DNA from: Sutcliffiella horikoshii
GTDB lineage: Bacteria; Bacillota; Bacilli; Bacillales; Bacillaceae_I
Length of the DNA stretch: 45,089 nucleotides
Direction: 5' to 3'
NCBI RefSeq assembly: GCF_020524325.1
Contig: NZ_JAIVKY010000010.1
Coordinates: 1-45,089, forward strand
In this document: positions 32,841 through 42,001 of the stretch, in pieces
Position numbering within the stretch: position 1 is the stretch's first letter
How the letters are laid out: every line of letters starts with the position of its first letter
Notes under the pieces: generated by a model
Told to the model about the DNA's origin: nothing
Seen by the model: the letters and a program-made list of their open reading frames with translations, nothing else
Database searches by the model: none
Program-made: the position numbers and the translations under genes

Positions 32841-32861
32841 TTTTGAAATTTAGTTTCAAAA
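32841..32861. promoter_or_regulatory. Inverted repeat upstream of the mur operon promoter
   Basis: TTTTGAAA and TTTCAAAA are perfect 8-bp arms with a 5-bp spacer, ending 13 bp before the -35. It is a candidate operator for the RpiR-type regulator encoded at 33936; activators or repressors of that family bind short AT-rich palindromes. Confidence 0.5.
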
Positions 32862-32874
32862 TTAAAAATAATCG

Positions 32875-32903
32875 TTGACACTAAATATCAGAAATTTTAT
32901 ACT
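32875..32903 (+). promoter_or_regulatory. SigA promoter of the mur salvage operon
   Basis: TTGACA (32875-32880), exactly 17 bp, then TATACT (32898-32903); 11 of 12 consensus bases. It lies 31 bp upstream of the kinase start. Confidence 0.8.
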
Positions 32904-32933
32904 TAAGTTATTAAAAGTGTTAGGGGAAAGACA

Positions 32934-33929
32934 ATGATTATAGGCATTGATGGGGGAGGCACCAAGACTACAGGAGTGGCTGTAGACGACAGTGGAAAGA
33001 TCACTGCATTTAAAACGGTAGGTCCTTCTAATCCCAATAGTTCGTCAGAGGAAACAGTTCGTCATGAAATCAATGAATTGTTTTCTGTTTTAACAAAAAG
33101 GAAAGCGCTTACAGAGGAAGATGTTGTTTTTGCAGGAATATCAGGTGTCGAAAGTGGCGGAAAAAAAGAGTGGTTCATCAAGTTGTTGAGAGAGTTCACA
33201 GGTCCGCTTGCCAACATTTTCGTTGATAACGATGCTGTGACAGCACTTTATTCGGAAACAAAAGGCCAACCAGGAATTGTATGTATCAGCGGAACAGGTT
33301 CTATCGCCTTCGGTATTAATGAAAGCCAAAAACGTGGCCGCGTGGGTGGCTGGGGTTTTCTTATTGGCGATGGGTATAGTGGATTTGCATTAGGAAAAAG
33401 GGCGTTGGAACATATTTTTTCTGAATTTGATTGTGGTGAGTTACCTGAAGAGATGGCAACTCTGATTCTCAAAAAATTTAATGTGAAAACAGTACCGGAA
33501 CTGATACCCAACATGTATGAGTTGGGGAAAAGTCGGGACCGAGTTGCCTCCATTGCTAAAATCGTGATAGAGCTTTCCGATACAGGTGATGAAAAAGCTA
33601 CCAAATTCCTACATGAAGCAGCAGATTCCATGTTCAAAGATATTACTTTACTATTTCATAAGTTATATGAGCACGAAGGGGACCACACGCAAATTCCTAT
33701 CGTGTTAACAGGCGGAATCAATCAGCATGCAAAGTTGATAATAAACTATCTAAAAGAAAAAGGATTGAAAGAGCGTTCGCCGTTTTCTTTCAAGTTGGCA
33801 GCCCAACATCCTGTGGCAGGTGCTATCTATGCTGCTCATAAGGAAACGGGAAAAAGCATCACTCCAATCTTTATAAAAAGGTTGGAAGAAGAGTTAACAA
33901 TACGGATGAAAACGGAAGTAAAAGGATGA
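32934..33929 (+). CDS. murK: BadF/BadG-type N-acetylhexosamine kinase, MurK-like
   Basis: A 331-aa sugar kinase of the BadF/BadG/NAGK fold. The ATP-binding motif DGGGTKTTG is at residues 5-13, a catalytic Asp lies in FVDNDA near 103, and SGTGSIAFG near 120 is the second phosphate loop. Placed next to murR and murQ it most likely phosphorylates N-acetylmuramic acid (and perhaps N-acetylglucosamine) at C6, as MurK does in Clostridium acetobutylicum. This is needed because ABC import, unlike PTS import, delivers unphosphorylated sugar. First gene of the operon; 6 bp from murR. The specificity is inferred from context. Confidence 0.85.
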   Translation: MIIGIDGGGTKTTGVAVDDSGKITAFKTVGPSNPNSSSEETVRHEINELFSVLTKRKALTEEDVVFAGISGVESGGKKEWFIKLLREFTGPLANIFVDNDAVTALYSETKGQPGIVCISGTGSIAFGINESQKRGRVGGWGFLIGDGYSGFALGKRALEHIFSEFDCGELPEEMATLILKKFNVKTVPELIPNMYELGKSRDRVASIAKIVIELSDTGDEKATKFLHEAADSMFKDITLLFHKLYEHEGDHTQIPIVLTGGINQHAKLIINYLKEKGLKERSPFSFKLAAQHPVAGAIYAAHKETGKSITPIFIKRLEEELTIRMKTEVKG

Positions 33930-33935
33930 TAGAAA

Positions 33936-34787
33936 ATGAATGGTGGACTATTACGCTTACGTGAAGCGTTATCAACAATTAATCCGGCGGAGAGAAATGC
34001 CGCTACTTTTATACTTGAACACCCTGAGGAAGTTTGCACATTATCTGTAAAGGAATTAGCTGATAAAAGCAATTCTAGTCAAGCGGCTATTATTAGACTT
34101 TGTAAGAAAATCGGCTTGGACGGATATAAAGAATTAAAGCTGCGCATCGCGGGAGATGTTACAAGCATCTCGTCTAACAGCCAAGAAGCATATCATGAGT
34201 TTAGATATAACGCAGATATTCCGACATTTATGAAAACCATTACCGAAAACAATATTAAATCTTTACGCGACACATTGGAATTACTTGATAAAGAGGAAGT
34301 AACCAAAGCAGTCGAGTTGTTACATAAAGCACATCGAATAGACTTCTACGGAGTGGCTGCCTCACAACTCATCGCACAGGATGCTCAACAGAAATTCATG
34401 CGGATAAACAAACTTTGCACTGCATACAGTGACTCCCATCTTCAACTAACTTCTGCTACAACGATGACCAAGGCTGATGTAGCGGTTGGGATTTCTTATT
34501 CGGGAGAAACAATACAGACGATTGAAGCTATCAGGGAAGCGAAAAAGGCAGGAGCTGTAACAATCGCCATAACGAAATACGGTACAAACACGTTAAAAGA
34601 GATTTCGGATATTAATTTATCCATCTCTTCCATGGAATCATCCATTCGAAGTGCGGCAACTTCATCTAGAATCTCGCAATTGAATGTAATAGACATATTA
34701 TTCACAGCAGTTGCTGCGATGGACTTTGAACAATCAGTCGAATATCTGAAAAAATCCAGAGAAACAATCAATAAGACTTACAGATAA
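33936..34787 (+). CDS. murR: RpiR-family transcriptional regulator, MurR-like
   Basis: A 283-aa regulator with an N-terminal HTH_6 domain (residues about 1-77, SSQAAIIRLCKKIG as recognition region) and a C-terminal SIS sugar-phosphate domain (about 120-260, ISYSGETIQTIEAI). SIS regulators of this kind sense MurNAc-6-P in mur operons. GGATGA lies 6 bp before the ATG. The palindrome at 32841-32861 is the best candidate binding site. Position between kinase and etherase supports the name. Confidence 0.88.
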   Translation: MNGGLLRLREALSTINPAERNAATFILEHPEEVCTLSVKELADKSNSSQAAIIRLCKKIGLDGYKELKLRIAGDVTSISSNSQEAYHEFRYNADIPTFMKTITENNIKSLRDTLELLDKEEVTKAVELLHKAHRIDFYGVAASQLIAQDAQQKFMRINKLCTAYSDSHLQLTSATTMTKADVAVGISYSGETIQTIEAIREAKKAGAVTIAITKYGTNTLKEISDINLSISSMESSIRSAATSSRISQLNVIDILFTAVAAMDFEQSVEYLKKSRETINKTYR

Positions 34788-34817
34788 TAAGAGTTACATA
34801 AAAAAAAGGTGATGGTG

Positions 34818-35732
34818 ATGATGGGATTAGAAAATTTGCAAGATTTAGTGACGGAGCAGCAGAACTTGAAAACATTAAAGATCGATCGTAAATCTACGGA
34901 AGAAATTCTCGAAGTCATCAATGAGGAAGACCAAACAGTACCTTTTCATATTAAAAGGGAAATCCCAAGCATTGCTGCGGTGGTGGATCAAGTGGTGAAA
35001 TCCTTTGAAGTGGGAGGTCGGCTCTTCTATGTTGGTGCAGGGACGTCCGGTAGAATCGGAATCCTGGATGCATCCGAATGTCCTCCGACTTTTGGAACCC
35101 CCTCAGAAATGGTAAAGGCGATTATTGCAGGCGGAGAATCGGCCATTTTTAAAGCGGTGGAGGGTGCAGAAGACAGTGAAGAACTTGGTGCCTCTGACAT
35201 ACATAACAACGGTGTCAGGCTTCATGATGTGGTAATTGGAATTACGGCGAGCGGAAGAGCACCTTATGTGATTGGTGCGCTAAAGGAAGCGAAGAAACTT
35301 GGTGCAAGTACAGTTTCCTTCACCTGCACAAAGGATTCTGCCCTTAATAAAGTAGCAGATTACAAGATTAATATAGAGGTTGGCCCTGAAGTAATTACGG
35401 GATCCACAAGAATGAAAGCTGGTACCACCCAAAAGCTGGTTCTAAATATGATCACAACTACTTCCATGGTGAAACTAGGAAAAGTTTATAACAACTTGAT
35501 GGTGGATGTTCAACCGTTGAATAAAAAACTGGTGGATCGTGCAAAAAGGATTATCCAAAATGTAACCGGCTGCTCGTTTGAGGAAGCTAGTGAGCTTTTT
35601 GATCAATCAGAGGGTAATCCGAAAATCGCTATTATTATTTACACCTGCCAAGTCAGTAAAGACAAAGCGGCAGAGTTATTAAAAGACGCAAATGGATTCG
35701 TTTATAAGGCTATAAAGGCTTATAATAAATAA
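34818..35732 (+). CDS. murQ: N-acetylmuramic acid 6-phosphate etherase MurQ
   Basis: A 304-aa SIS-domain lyase that cleaves the D-lactyl ether of MurNAc-6-P, giving GlcNAc-6-P and D-lactate. Family signatures: YVGAGTSGRIGILDASECPP (positions about 72-91) with the catalytic glutamate in SEC, EGAEDS near 120, and ITASGRAPYVIGAL near 143. The C-terminal helical part (SFEEASELFDQSEGNPKIAI) is typical. Start chosen at ATG 34818, 5 bp after AGGTGA; the ATGs and GTGs at 34809-34821 are alternatives. This gene fixes the pathway of the operon. Confidence 0.95.
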   Translation: MMGLENLQDLVTEQQNLKTLKIDRKSTEEILEVINEEDQTVPFHIKREIPSIAAVVDQVVKSFEVGGRLFYVGAGTSGRIGILDASECPPTFGTPSEMVKAIIAGGESAIFKAVEGAEDSEELGASDIHNNGVRLHDVVIGITASGRAPYVIGALKEAKKLGASTVSFTCTKDSALNKVADYKINIEVGPEVITGSTRMKAGTTQKLVLNMITTTSMVKLGKVYNNLMVDVQPLNKKLVDRAKRIIQNVTGCSFEEASELFDQSEGNPKIAIIIYTCQVSKDKAAELLKDANGFVYKAIKAYNK

Positions 35733-35755
35733 AAATTTTCAAGGGGGAATTGGTT

Positions 35756-37078
35756 TTGAAAAGGGGTTTAAGTTTAATGATGGTCATGTTGCTTGTAGCT
35801 GCCGTGGTTCTTGGTTGCTCCAACAATTCATCGACATCATCCGATGGAAAAGACGTTGTAACAGTTTGGACATATCCTGTTCATGGTGAATATGAAGCAG
35901 AATTAGAAGAGTTAATTGCTTCATTCGAAAAAGAAAATGAAGATATTAAAGTAGAATATGAAGTACTAAGCTGGGCGGAAGGTCCACAGAAGTTTGATAT
36001 TGCTTTGAACTCTGGTAATCCACCGGATGTTTATTTTGGCAAACCACAAGGTAAATATGTGGATTCCGGTTTGATTGTAAACCTTAATGACAAGTTAAAT
36101 GTTTCTCAAGATGACTATAATGAAGTTGCTTTAGACTATATGAAAATTGAAGATAACCTATATGGATTGCCAATTTACATGTTCTTACATGTATGGGGTG
36201 GAAACAAACAAATGTTAGAAGCAGCCGGCGTTGACTATGAAAAGATCCAACAAGAAGGCTGGACTTGGGATGAGTTTGAAGAACTAGCATCTAAAGGTGT
36301 TGGCAAGAAAGACTCTGGTGAAGACACTTACGGGTTTGTATTCCAAGGAAACAACGAAGAACTTCTTGTTCATTTAGCGATGAACAATGGTCTTCCAAGC
36401 CGTTATAATGCGGATGGAACGACTTGGAATGACGATAAAATCTTAGACACGATGAAATATATTTCGAACTTGGTTGATTCTGGCATTATGCCAAAAGAAA
36501 CAGCTGCAGTTGATCCTGCAAAACGTATGGAACTGTTCTATAACCACCAAGCAATGTTCTTTGGGCGCGCTATCCCTTACTTCGACCCTGTAGTAGAAGC
36601 TCATAATGAAGAAATCAAAGCAGGGAAAATTGAAGGAGAGGAAGTAGATTTCGTTCTATTGCCAATCCCTCATAACGAAGGGGAAGAGCAAGTATCATTT
36701 GGTGGATCTGAAGGATACATGTTATTCACTCAAAAGAATGCTAAAGAAGAACACTTGAATAATAGCGTAAAAGTATTAGAACACCTAACAAGTGCAGAAG
36801 CTGGTAAAGCTGCAGCAGCATTGGCATTGCCACAAGTTCATAAAGATGCTGAAGGCAAGTTTGAAATGCCATTGGCGCCTTATAATGAAACGGCTGCGGA
36901 AGTTCTAGCTTCTAAAGTTTTACCACCAGCAAACGCAAGTGCTGAGATGGCAGCAAAAGATGATCGCTTCCGTACAGAGGTAGTCATCCCAACATTCCAA
37001 GGTCTACTAAGCGGTGAATTGACTCCTGAAGAGGCGTTAGAAACCTTTAAGACCAAAGGTGAGGAAATCTTTAAGTAA
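35756..37078 (+). CDS. Sugar ABC transporter substrate-binding lipoprotein
   Basis: A family 1 extracellular solute-binding protein of about 440 aa. The signal peptide ends in lipobox VLGC with the lipidated Cys at residue 21, then a Ser/Thr linker. VTVWTYPVHGEYEAELEEL and the PPDVYFGKPQG region are typical of oligosaccharide binders. Several Trp (WTW, WGG, WAEG) could stack on sugar rings. Expected ligand: MurNAc, anhydro-MurNAc or a GlcNAc-MurNAc disaccharide (inference from neighbours). TTG 35756 has GGGGGA 7 bp upstream; TTG 35750 is too close to it. A hairpin follows the gene. Confidence 0.9.
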   Translation: MKRGLSLMMVMLLVAAVVLGCSNNSSTSSDGKDVVTVWTYPVHGEYEAELEELIASFEKENEDIKVEYEVLSWAEGPQKFDIALNSGNPPDVYFGKPQGKYVDSGLIVNLNDKLNVSQDDYNEVALDYMKIEDNLYGLPIYMFLHVWGGNKQMLEAAGVDYEKIQQEGWTWDEFEELASKGVGKKDSGEDTYGFVFQGNNEELLVHLAMNNGLPSRYNADGTTWNDDKILDTMKYISNLVDSGIMPKETAAVDPAKRMELFYNHQAMFFGRAIPYFDPVVEAHNEEIKAGKIEGEEVDFVLLPIPHNEGEEQVSFGGSEGYMLFTQKNAKEEHLNNSVKVLEHLTSAEAGKAAAALALPQVHKDAEGKFEMPLAPYNETAAEVLASKVLPPANASAEMAAKDDRFRTEVVIPTFQGLLSGELTPEEALETFKTKGEEIFK

Positions 37079-37086
37079 GGTAGAAG

Positions 37087-37121
37087 GAAAAGAGGAGGGG
37101 GTAACGCTCTTCCTCTTTTAT
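37087..37121 (+). terminator. Intra-operon hairpin after the binding-protein gene
   Basis: AAAAGAGGA pairs with TCCTCTTTT, loop about 16 nt, then ATTTA. Partial termination or mRNA stabilisation here would give more binding protein than permease, as in other sugar ABC operons. Confidence 0.6.
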
Positions 37122-37139
37122 TTATAAGGAGGTGTAGAC

Positions 37140-38060
37140 ATGTCAGCGAAACCAGCAGCAACTGCAACAACCAATAAATTTAATTTCTCCCAGTTTATAA
37201 AAGATTATGGATGGTGTTATGCCTTCATAGCTGTTCCTATCATCCTCTTTCTAATGTTTACACTATTTCCAGTAGGATACGCCTTTATTATGAGTTTTCA
37301 AAACTATCATGTGTTAGGTTCCACTTGGGTAGGGTTGGAAAACTATCAAACGATGGTGAATGATGATATTTTTTGGAAAGCAATGTGGAATACATTTATT
37401 TTCACAGTAGGTACAGTTCCGGTGAATGTGGCCATCACTCTATTCTTGGCAGTGTTAATCTTTCCACGTGCCAAAAAGGCTCAAACTTTCTTCAAAGCGT
37501 CGTTATATCTTCCAACGGTAGCTTCTGGGGTAACCATCGCGTTAGTGTGGTTCTGGATTTATGATCCAACCACTGCAGGACTTTTCAATATGTTTCTAGG
37601 TCTTTTTGGTATCGATAACATCATGTGGCTCGGGCAGAGTAGTACAGCATTATTTTCTATCATGCTAATGTCTTATCTTACAGGACATGGCGCCGGTATT
37701 ATTCTTTACCTCGCAGCACTTGGAGGGATTCCCAAATCTCTTTATGAGGCCGCAGATATCGATCATGCGTCTGAGTGGTCGAAATTCAGAAACATCACCT
37801 GGCCATTATTAAAGCCTACTACTTTATACCTTTTAGTAACAGGCATCATTATGAGTTTCCAAGTGTTCATGAGTATCTATCTTATGACTCAGGGTGGTCC
37901 TAACTTTGCGACTACCACTATTGCTTATCTAATTTACACACACGCATTCGAATATTATAAATTTGGTTTGGCCGCGGCAGAATCATTTGTGCTTGGAGCG
38001 GTGATCATTGTGGCATCTGTCATCCAATTCAAAGTCATGTCATCTGATGTGGAATTTTAG
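37140..38060 (+). CDS. Sugar ABC transporter permease (MalF type)
   Basis: A 306-aa permease with six helices. The EAA loop that docks on the ATPase is visible near residue 203 (EAADIDHASEWSKFRNITWP). Ideal AAGGAGGTG site 6 bp before the ATG. It forms the channel with the product of the next gene, 18 bp downstream. Confidence 0.92.
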   Translation: MSAKPAATATTNKFNFSQFIKDYGWCYAFIAVPIILFLMFTLFPVGYAFIMSFQNYHVLGSTWVGLENYQTMVNDDIFWKAMWNTFIFTVGTVPVNVAITLFLAVLIFPRAKKAQTFFKASLYLPTVASGVTIALVWFWIYDPTTAGLFNMFLGLFGIDNIMWLGQSSTALFSIMLMSYLTGHGAGIILYLAALGGIPKSLYEAADIDHASEWSKFRNITWPLLKPTTLYLLVTGIIMSFQVFMSIYLMTQGGPNFATTTIAYLIYTHAFEYYKFGLAAAESFVLGAVIIVASVIQFKVMSSDVEF

Positions 38061-38078
38061 GAAAGGAGGAAACATCTT

Positions 38079-38972
38079 TTGGAAACGACAACAGTAAGCA
38101 ATCAAAATTATGCAGATATTGCCTTGAAAAAAGAAAAAGCAAGAAATCGTAAAAAGAAGATTTATAGTGTGATCAGTTACAGCATCCTTATTTTATGGGT
38201 CATTATCACGATCATTCCCCTTTATTGGATGTTAATTTCCTCCTTCCGGGATACGACTGTCAGTGTCTCCTTTAAACCTGAATGGTTTCCGTCCGAAGTG
38301 ACACTTGCGACATATGTTCGATTTTTGACAGAAACAGATGCAATGCGTTGGTTATTTAATAGTATTTTTGTATCATCCGTCTTAACGTTATCAAATGTTG
38401 TTTTCTCTTCTCTAGCAGGGTACGCATTTGCGAAACTACGATTCCCAGGAAGAAATACTATTTTCTGGTTACTGCTAGGTACGATGATGATTCCCGCACA
38501 GGTAACACTAATTCCGGTTTATATCATGATCGTAAATGTATTCGGGCTGGTAGATACATATTTAGCCATTATGCTCCCGATGTTTACCGTAGTGGGCAAC
38601 ATCTTCTTGATGAAACAGTATATGTCTACACTTCCGACCACTCTCATTCAAGCTGCCCGTATCGACGGATGCAGTGAGATTGGTATATTCAGAAAGATTA
38701 TTTTACCGATATCTAAGCCTGGTGTGGCTGTGTTAGCAATTTTCACGTTTGTGTCTACCTGGAATGAATTCTTTTGGCCGTTCCTTGTTACGCAGTCCAG
38801 TTCCATGAGAACGATACAAGTTGGATTGGCTAGCTTTAAATTCCAAGATGCAACAGATTATGGGGCAATGATGGCAGGATCGATGCTCGCTGCACTGCCG
38901 ATGTTCATATTGTTCTTTGCATTACAGCGTTACTTCTTACAAGGAATTACAATAGGTGCAGTGAAAGGATAG
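38079..38972 (+). CDS. Sugar ABC transporter permease (MalG type)
   Basis: A 297-aa permease with six helices and the EAA-type loop QAARIDGCSEIGIFRKIILP near residue 190. The basic N-terminus is cytoplasmic. TTG start with AAAGGAGG about 8 bp upstream. Second half of the importer channel; 9 bp before the ATPase gene. Confidence 0.92.
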   Translation: METTTVSNQNYADIALKKEKARNRKKKIYSVISYSILILWVIITIIPLYWMLISSFRDTTVSVSFKPEWFPSEVTLATYVRFLTETDAMRWLFNSIFVSSVLTLSNVVFSSLAGYAFAKLRFPGRNTIFWLLLGTMMIPAQVTLIPVYIMIVNVFGLVDTYLAIMLPMFTVVGNIFLMKQYMSTLPTTLIQAARIDGCSEIGIFRKIILPISKPGVAVLAIFTFVSTWNEFFWPFLVTQSSSMRTIQVGLASFKFQDATDYGAMMAGSMLAALPMFILFFALQRYFLQGITIGAVKG

Positions 38973-38981
38973 GTGGAAGAA

Positions 38982-40091
38982 ATGGCAAGTATCATTATGG
39001 AAAACATCACAAAAACCTTCGTGGACGAAAAGCGTGGCGGAACCTTCACTGCTGTAAATGATGCCAGCTTTGAGATAAAAGATAAAGAGTTCCTCGTATT
39101 TGTAGGACCATCCGGATGTGGAAAGACGACTTCCCTCCGCATGATCGCAGGACTTGAAAGACAAACTTCAGGAAATATTTACATTGGAGATAAAGTAGTA
39201 AACAATATGCACCCAAAAGATAGAGATATTGCAATGGTGTTCCAAGATTATGCGCTATATCCCCATATGACCATCGAACAGAATCTCGAATTTGGATTAA
39301 AAAACATGAAGGTATCCAAAGAAGAAATTAAAAAGAAGGTTCAATATGCTTCCAGAATTCTGGGACTTGATGAGATGCTTGATAGAAAACCAAAAGAATT
39401 GAGTGGAGGACAACGACAACGTGTGGCTGTTGGTAGAGCCATTGTCCGAGACCCGAAAGTGTTCCTTTTTGACGAACCTTTATCCAACTTGGATGCCAAA
39501 TTGCGTGTGCAAATGCGTATCGAGTTGGCAGAATTACATCAGAGATTAGGCGCAACAATTGTATATGTTACACATGATCAGGTGGAAGCAATGACACTTG
39601 GAGAACGGATTGTCGTTATGAATAAAGGGGAAGTCCAACAGATAGCTTCACCGAGAGAATTGTATCGTAACCCCGCAAACATGTTTGTGGCAGGTTTCAT
39701 CGGTTCCCCTCCAATGAACTTTTTCGATGCTGTGCTTGAAACGGTATCTACCCTCAGAATTGGTGACATTACCTTCACTATTCCAGAAGGACTTGTAAAA
39801 CAATATTCAGATTATGTCGGGAAGAAAGTAATACTTGGTTTACGACCGGAAGATATTTATGATGAAGAGTTTGCGTTTACCGTTCCAACCAACAATAAAG
39901 CGGCCATAAAAGTTAAGGCAATGGAACATCTAGGTGGAGAAAACCTTGTGTACTTCTCGATTGGAGAACGAATGATTACCGCAAAAGTACATGGTGAGAG
40001 TTTTGTCCGACCTGGAGAAGCGAAAAATTATGTATTCAACTTAGATAAAATGCATTTATTTGATCCTACAACAGAGAAAAGAATATTCTAA
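38982..40091 (+). CDS. Sugar ABC transporter ATPase (MsmX/UgpC type)
   Basis: A 369-aa ATPase. Walker [10 protein letters not shown] near 40, Q loop VFQDYALYP near 85, signature LSGGQRQRV near 137, Walker B VFLFDEP near 158, and H loop VTHDQ near 193. The C-terminal third is the MalK-like regulatory TOBE domain. Start ATG 38982 has AGGTGG 5 bp upstream; GTG 38973 is an alternative. B. subtilis serves many importers with one MsmX, so an ATPase inside the operon makes this importer self-contained. Confidence 0.93.
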   Translation: MASIIMENITKTFVDEKRGGTFTAVNDASFEIKDKEFLVFVGPSGCGKTTSLRMIAGLERQTSGNIYIGDKVVNNMHPKDRDIAMVFQDYALYPHMTIEQNLEFGLKNMKVSKEEIKKKVQYASRILGLDEMLDRKPKELSGGQRQRVAVGRAIVRDPKVFLFDEPLSNLDAKLRVQMRIELAELHQRLGATIVYVTHDQVEAMTLGERIVVMNKGEVQQIASPRELYRNPANMFVAGFIGSPPMNFFDAVLETVSTLRIGDITFTIPEGLVKQYSDYVGKKVILGLRPEDIYDEEFAFTVPTNNKAAIKVKAMEHLGGENLVYFSIGERMITAKVHGESFVRPGEAKNYVFNLDKMHLFDPTTEKRIF

Positions 40092-40140
40092 TAAGCTTTA
40101 ACGATTACAACTAAGAAAAGATTTTAAAGGAGAGAGTGTA

Positions 40141-40815
40141 ATGGATGGATTAACACAAATTATAAGAGTCACAGGGAGAGAATATTATAAACATATAGTT
40201 TCTATGGTCATGATCAGCCTTATAATGGTGACGGTACTTAGTCCATCCTTCTTTCTTATTAAACTGCCATTTTCTATTGTATACGTGATGATCGTAGTGG
40301 GGCCTTTGTTTGTGGGGGCTGCCTGGGCGGTTCAACAGTTATTGCTTGATAGAAGCACATCTGTCATTAAGAGTTTCTTTCAGGGAATAAAGAAATATTT
40401 TCTTCCAAGCATCGGGTATAGCTTATTTTTATCCTTTTTCGTCATCATCATTGCTGCTTCTTGGTGGCATTACAACCAAGTGGGTGGAACGTTTGCTTTT
40501 GCATTAGCGTGCTTTCAAACCTATTTCTGCGGCATGGTTTTCTTAAGTCAGATTTATACCGTTCCTTTATTGGTGAAATTCGAGTATTCATTAAAGGATA
40601 GTATATTTACGAGTGTAAAACTTCTAGTGAAAAATCCTTTGTATACCATTCTATCGTTCTTCCAGATCTTATCGGTCTTTGCTTTATTGTTATTAACTGT
40701 CGTGGGCCTTTTTATTATTTTCCCTGCCCTTGCGACACTTTTCAATAATATTGTAACAAGTACTGTCATTGCTACAGAAGAAAATATGGATAGTTGGGAA
40801 ACGGTAAATATTTAG
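40141..40815 (+). CDS. YesL/DUF624 family membrane protein
   Basis: A 224-aa protein with five or six helices and conserved-looking GPLFVGAAWAVQQLL near 52. YesL-type proteins recur in carbohydrate ABC operons of bacilli, where their function is not established; an accessory role in import is assumed. GGAGAGAG about 6 bp before the ATG. It sits between the ATPase and namZ genes. Confidence 0.85.
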   Translation: MDGLTQIIRVTGREYYKHIVSMVMISLIMVTVLSPSFFLIKLPFSIVYVMIVVGPLFVGAAWAVQQLLLDRSTSVIKSFFQGIKKYFLPSIGYSLFLSFFVIIIAASWWHYNQVGGTFAFALACFQTYFCGMVFLSQIYTVPLLVKFEYSLKDSIFTSVKLLVKNPLYTILSFFQILSVFALLLLTVVGLFIIFPALATLFNNIVTSTVIATEENMDSWETVNI

Positions 40816-40824
40816 GAGGGAAAC

Positions 40825-41985
40825 ATGGCTAAAGTCTTATATGGAATCGACCGTTTTGTAGATGAAAAACCAGATATGTGGAGTGGAAAACGAATTGGAC
40901 TTGTTACGAATCAAACAGGAATCACTTCTGATTTCCGCTCTACTATCGATGTGTTGAATGAGATGGAAGGAATAACCCTTCATAAACTATTTGCATGTGA
41001 ACATGGCGTAAGAGGAGATGTTCAGGCAGGAGTGCATGTAGAAGATTTTATTGATGAAAAGACAGGGTTGCCTGTTTTTAGCTTATACGGACCATCCAAA
41101 AAGGTATCTACAGAGTTGTTAGAAGATGTAGATGCCATTTTTTTTGATATTCAAGATGTAGGAGTAAGATTTTATACATATTTAGCGACAGTTAAGTACA
41201 TCATGGAGGCCTGTCAGCAGACTGGAACGGCGTTTGTGGTAATGGACCGTCCTAATCCCATTGCACTGCTTATGTCAGGAAATATCCTGGAGTCAGAGTT
41301 TGTTTCATTTGTCGGCCCTCATTCCTTGCCGGTTTGTCTTGGTTTGACGATAGGGGAATATGCAAGGTTGATTCAAAAGGAGTTATACCCGGAGGTTGAG
41401 TTGCATGTTTACGAGGTGGAAAACTGGAATCGGAGCATGTGGGGCGATCAATGGCAACAGCAATGGATTCCGCCATCCCCAAACATTCCGCACTTTTCCA
41501 CAACTATGTATTATCCCGTTACATGCTTTATCGAGGGGACGAATCTTTCGGAAGGAAGGGGAACAACCAAGCCGTTTGAATGGATTGGTGCGCCATGGTT
41601 TAAGCCGGAAGAGATGATTAAGCATTTTGCAGATAAAAACCTGGCAGGTGTAGAGCTTATTCCAGCTTATTTTACGCCAAACATGAGTAAGCATGCTGGT
41701 GAACTTTGTAAAGGAGTGCAACTTTTGGTTACAGATCGCGACTCTTTAGAAGTTTCCAAAGCAGCATATGAGTTTTTGCATTCTATCTTTTCCGTTCATG
41801 AAGAGGCAACGTGGCTAGAACCATTTAAAGAGGGCATGCCCCCCTTTGCTGACCTATTGTGGGGAACGGAAAAAGTCCGGATGGGAATCGACGCCCTTTT
41901 ACCTTATGAGGTGGTAGCAAAAAGCTGGGACAAAGGTTTAGATGATTGGAAGAAGCGAATAGATTCCATATTACTTTATGATTGA
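40825..41985 (+). CDS. namZ: DUF1343 exo-beta-N-acetylmuramidase, NamZ-like, without signal peptide
   Basis: A 386-aa DUF1343 (GH171) protein. Family stretches: GKRIGLVTNQTGIT near 21, FACEHGVRGDVQAG near 54, FDIQDVGVRFYTY near 109, MDRPNPI near 139 and CFIEGTNLSEGRGTT near 234. B. subtilis NamZ (YbbC) removes MurNAc from non-reducing ends of peptidoglycan and is secreted. Here the N-terminus MAKVLYGIDRFVDEKPD has no hydrophobic core, so the enzyme should be cytosolic and act on imported fragments. AGGAGGG 6 bp before the ATG; 9 bp after the YesL gene. Confidence 0.92.
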   Translation: MAKVLYGIDRFVDEKPDMWSGKRIGLVTNQTGITSDFRSTIDVLNEMEGITLHKLFACEHGVRGDVQAGVHVEDFIDEKTGLPVFSLYGPSKKVSTELLEDVDAIFFDIQDVGVRFYTYLATVKYIMEACQQTGTAFVVMDRPNPIALLMSGNILESEFVSFVGPHSLPVCLGLTIGEYARLIQKELYPEVELHVYEVENWNRSMWGDQWQQQWIPPSPNIPHFSTTMYYPVTCFIEGTNLSEGRGTTKPFEWIGAPWFKPEEMIKHFADKNLAGVELIPAYFTPNMSKHAGELCKGVQLLVTDRDSLEVSKAAYEFLHSIFSVHEEATWLEPFKEGMPPFADLLWGTEKVRMGIDALLPYEVVAKSWDKGLDDWKKRIDSILLYD

Positions 41986-42001
41986 TAGAGGAGGACTTGG
42001 A

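Noticed and set aside
32862-32933. Catabolite-response (cre) site at the mur operon
   Set aside because: No TGWAAGCGNTTNCA-like sequence was seen around the promoter.
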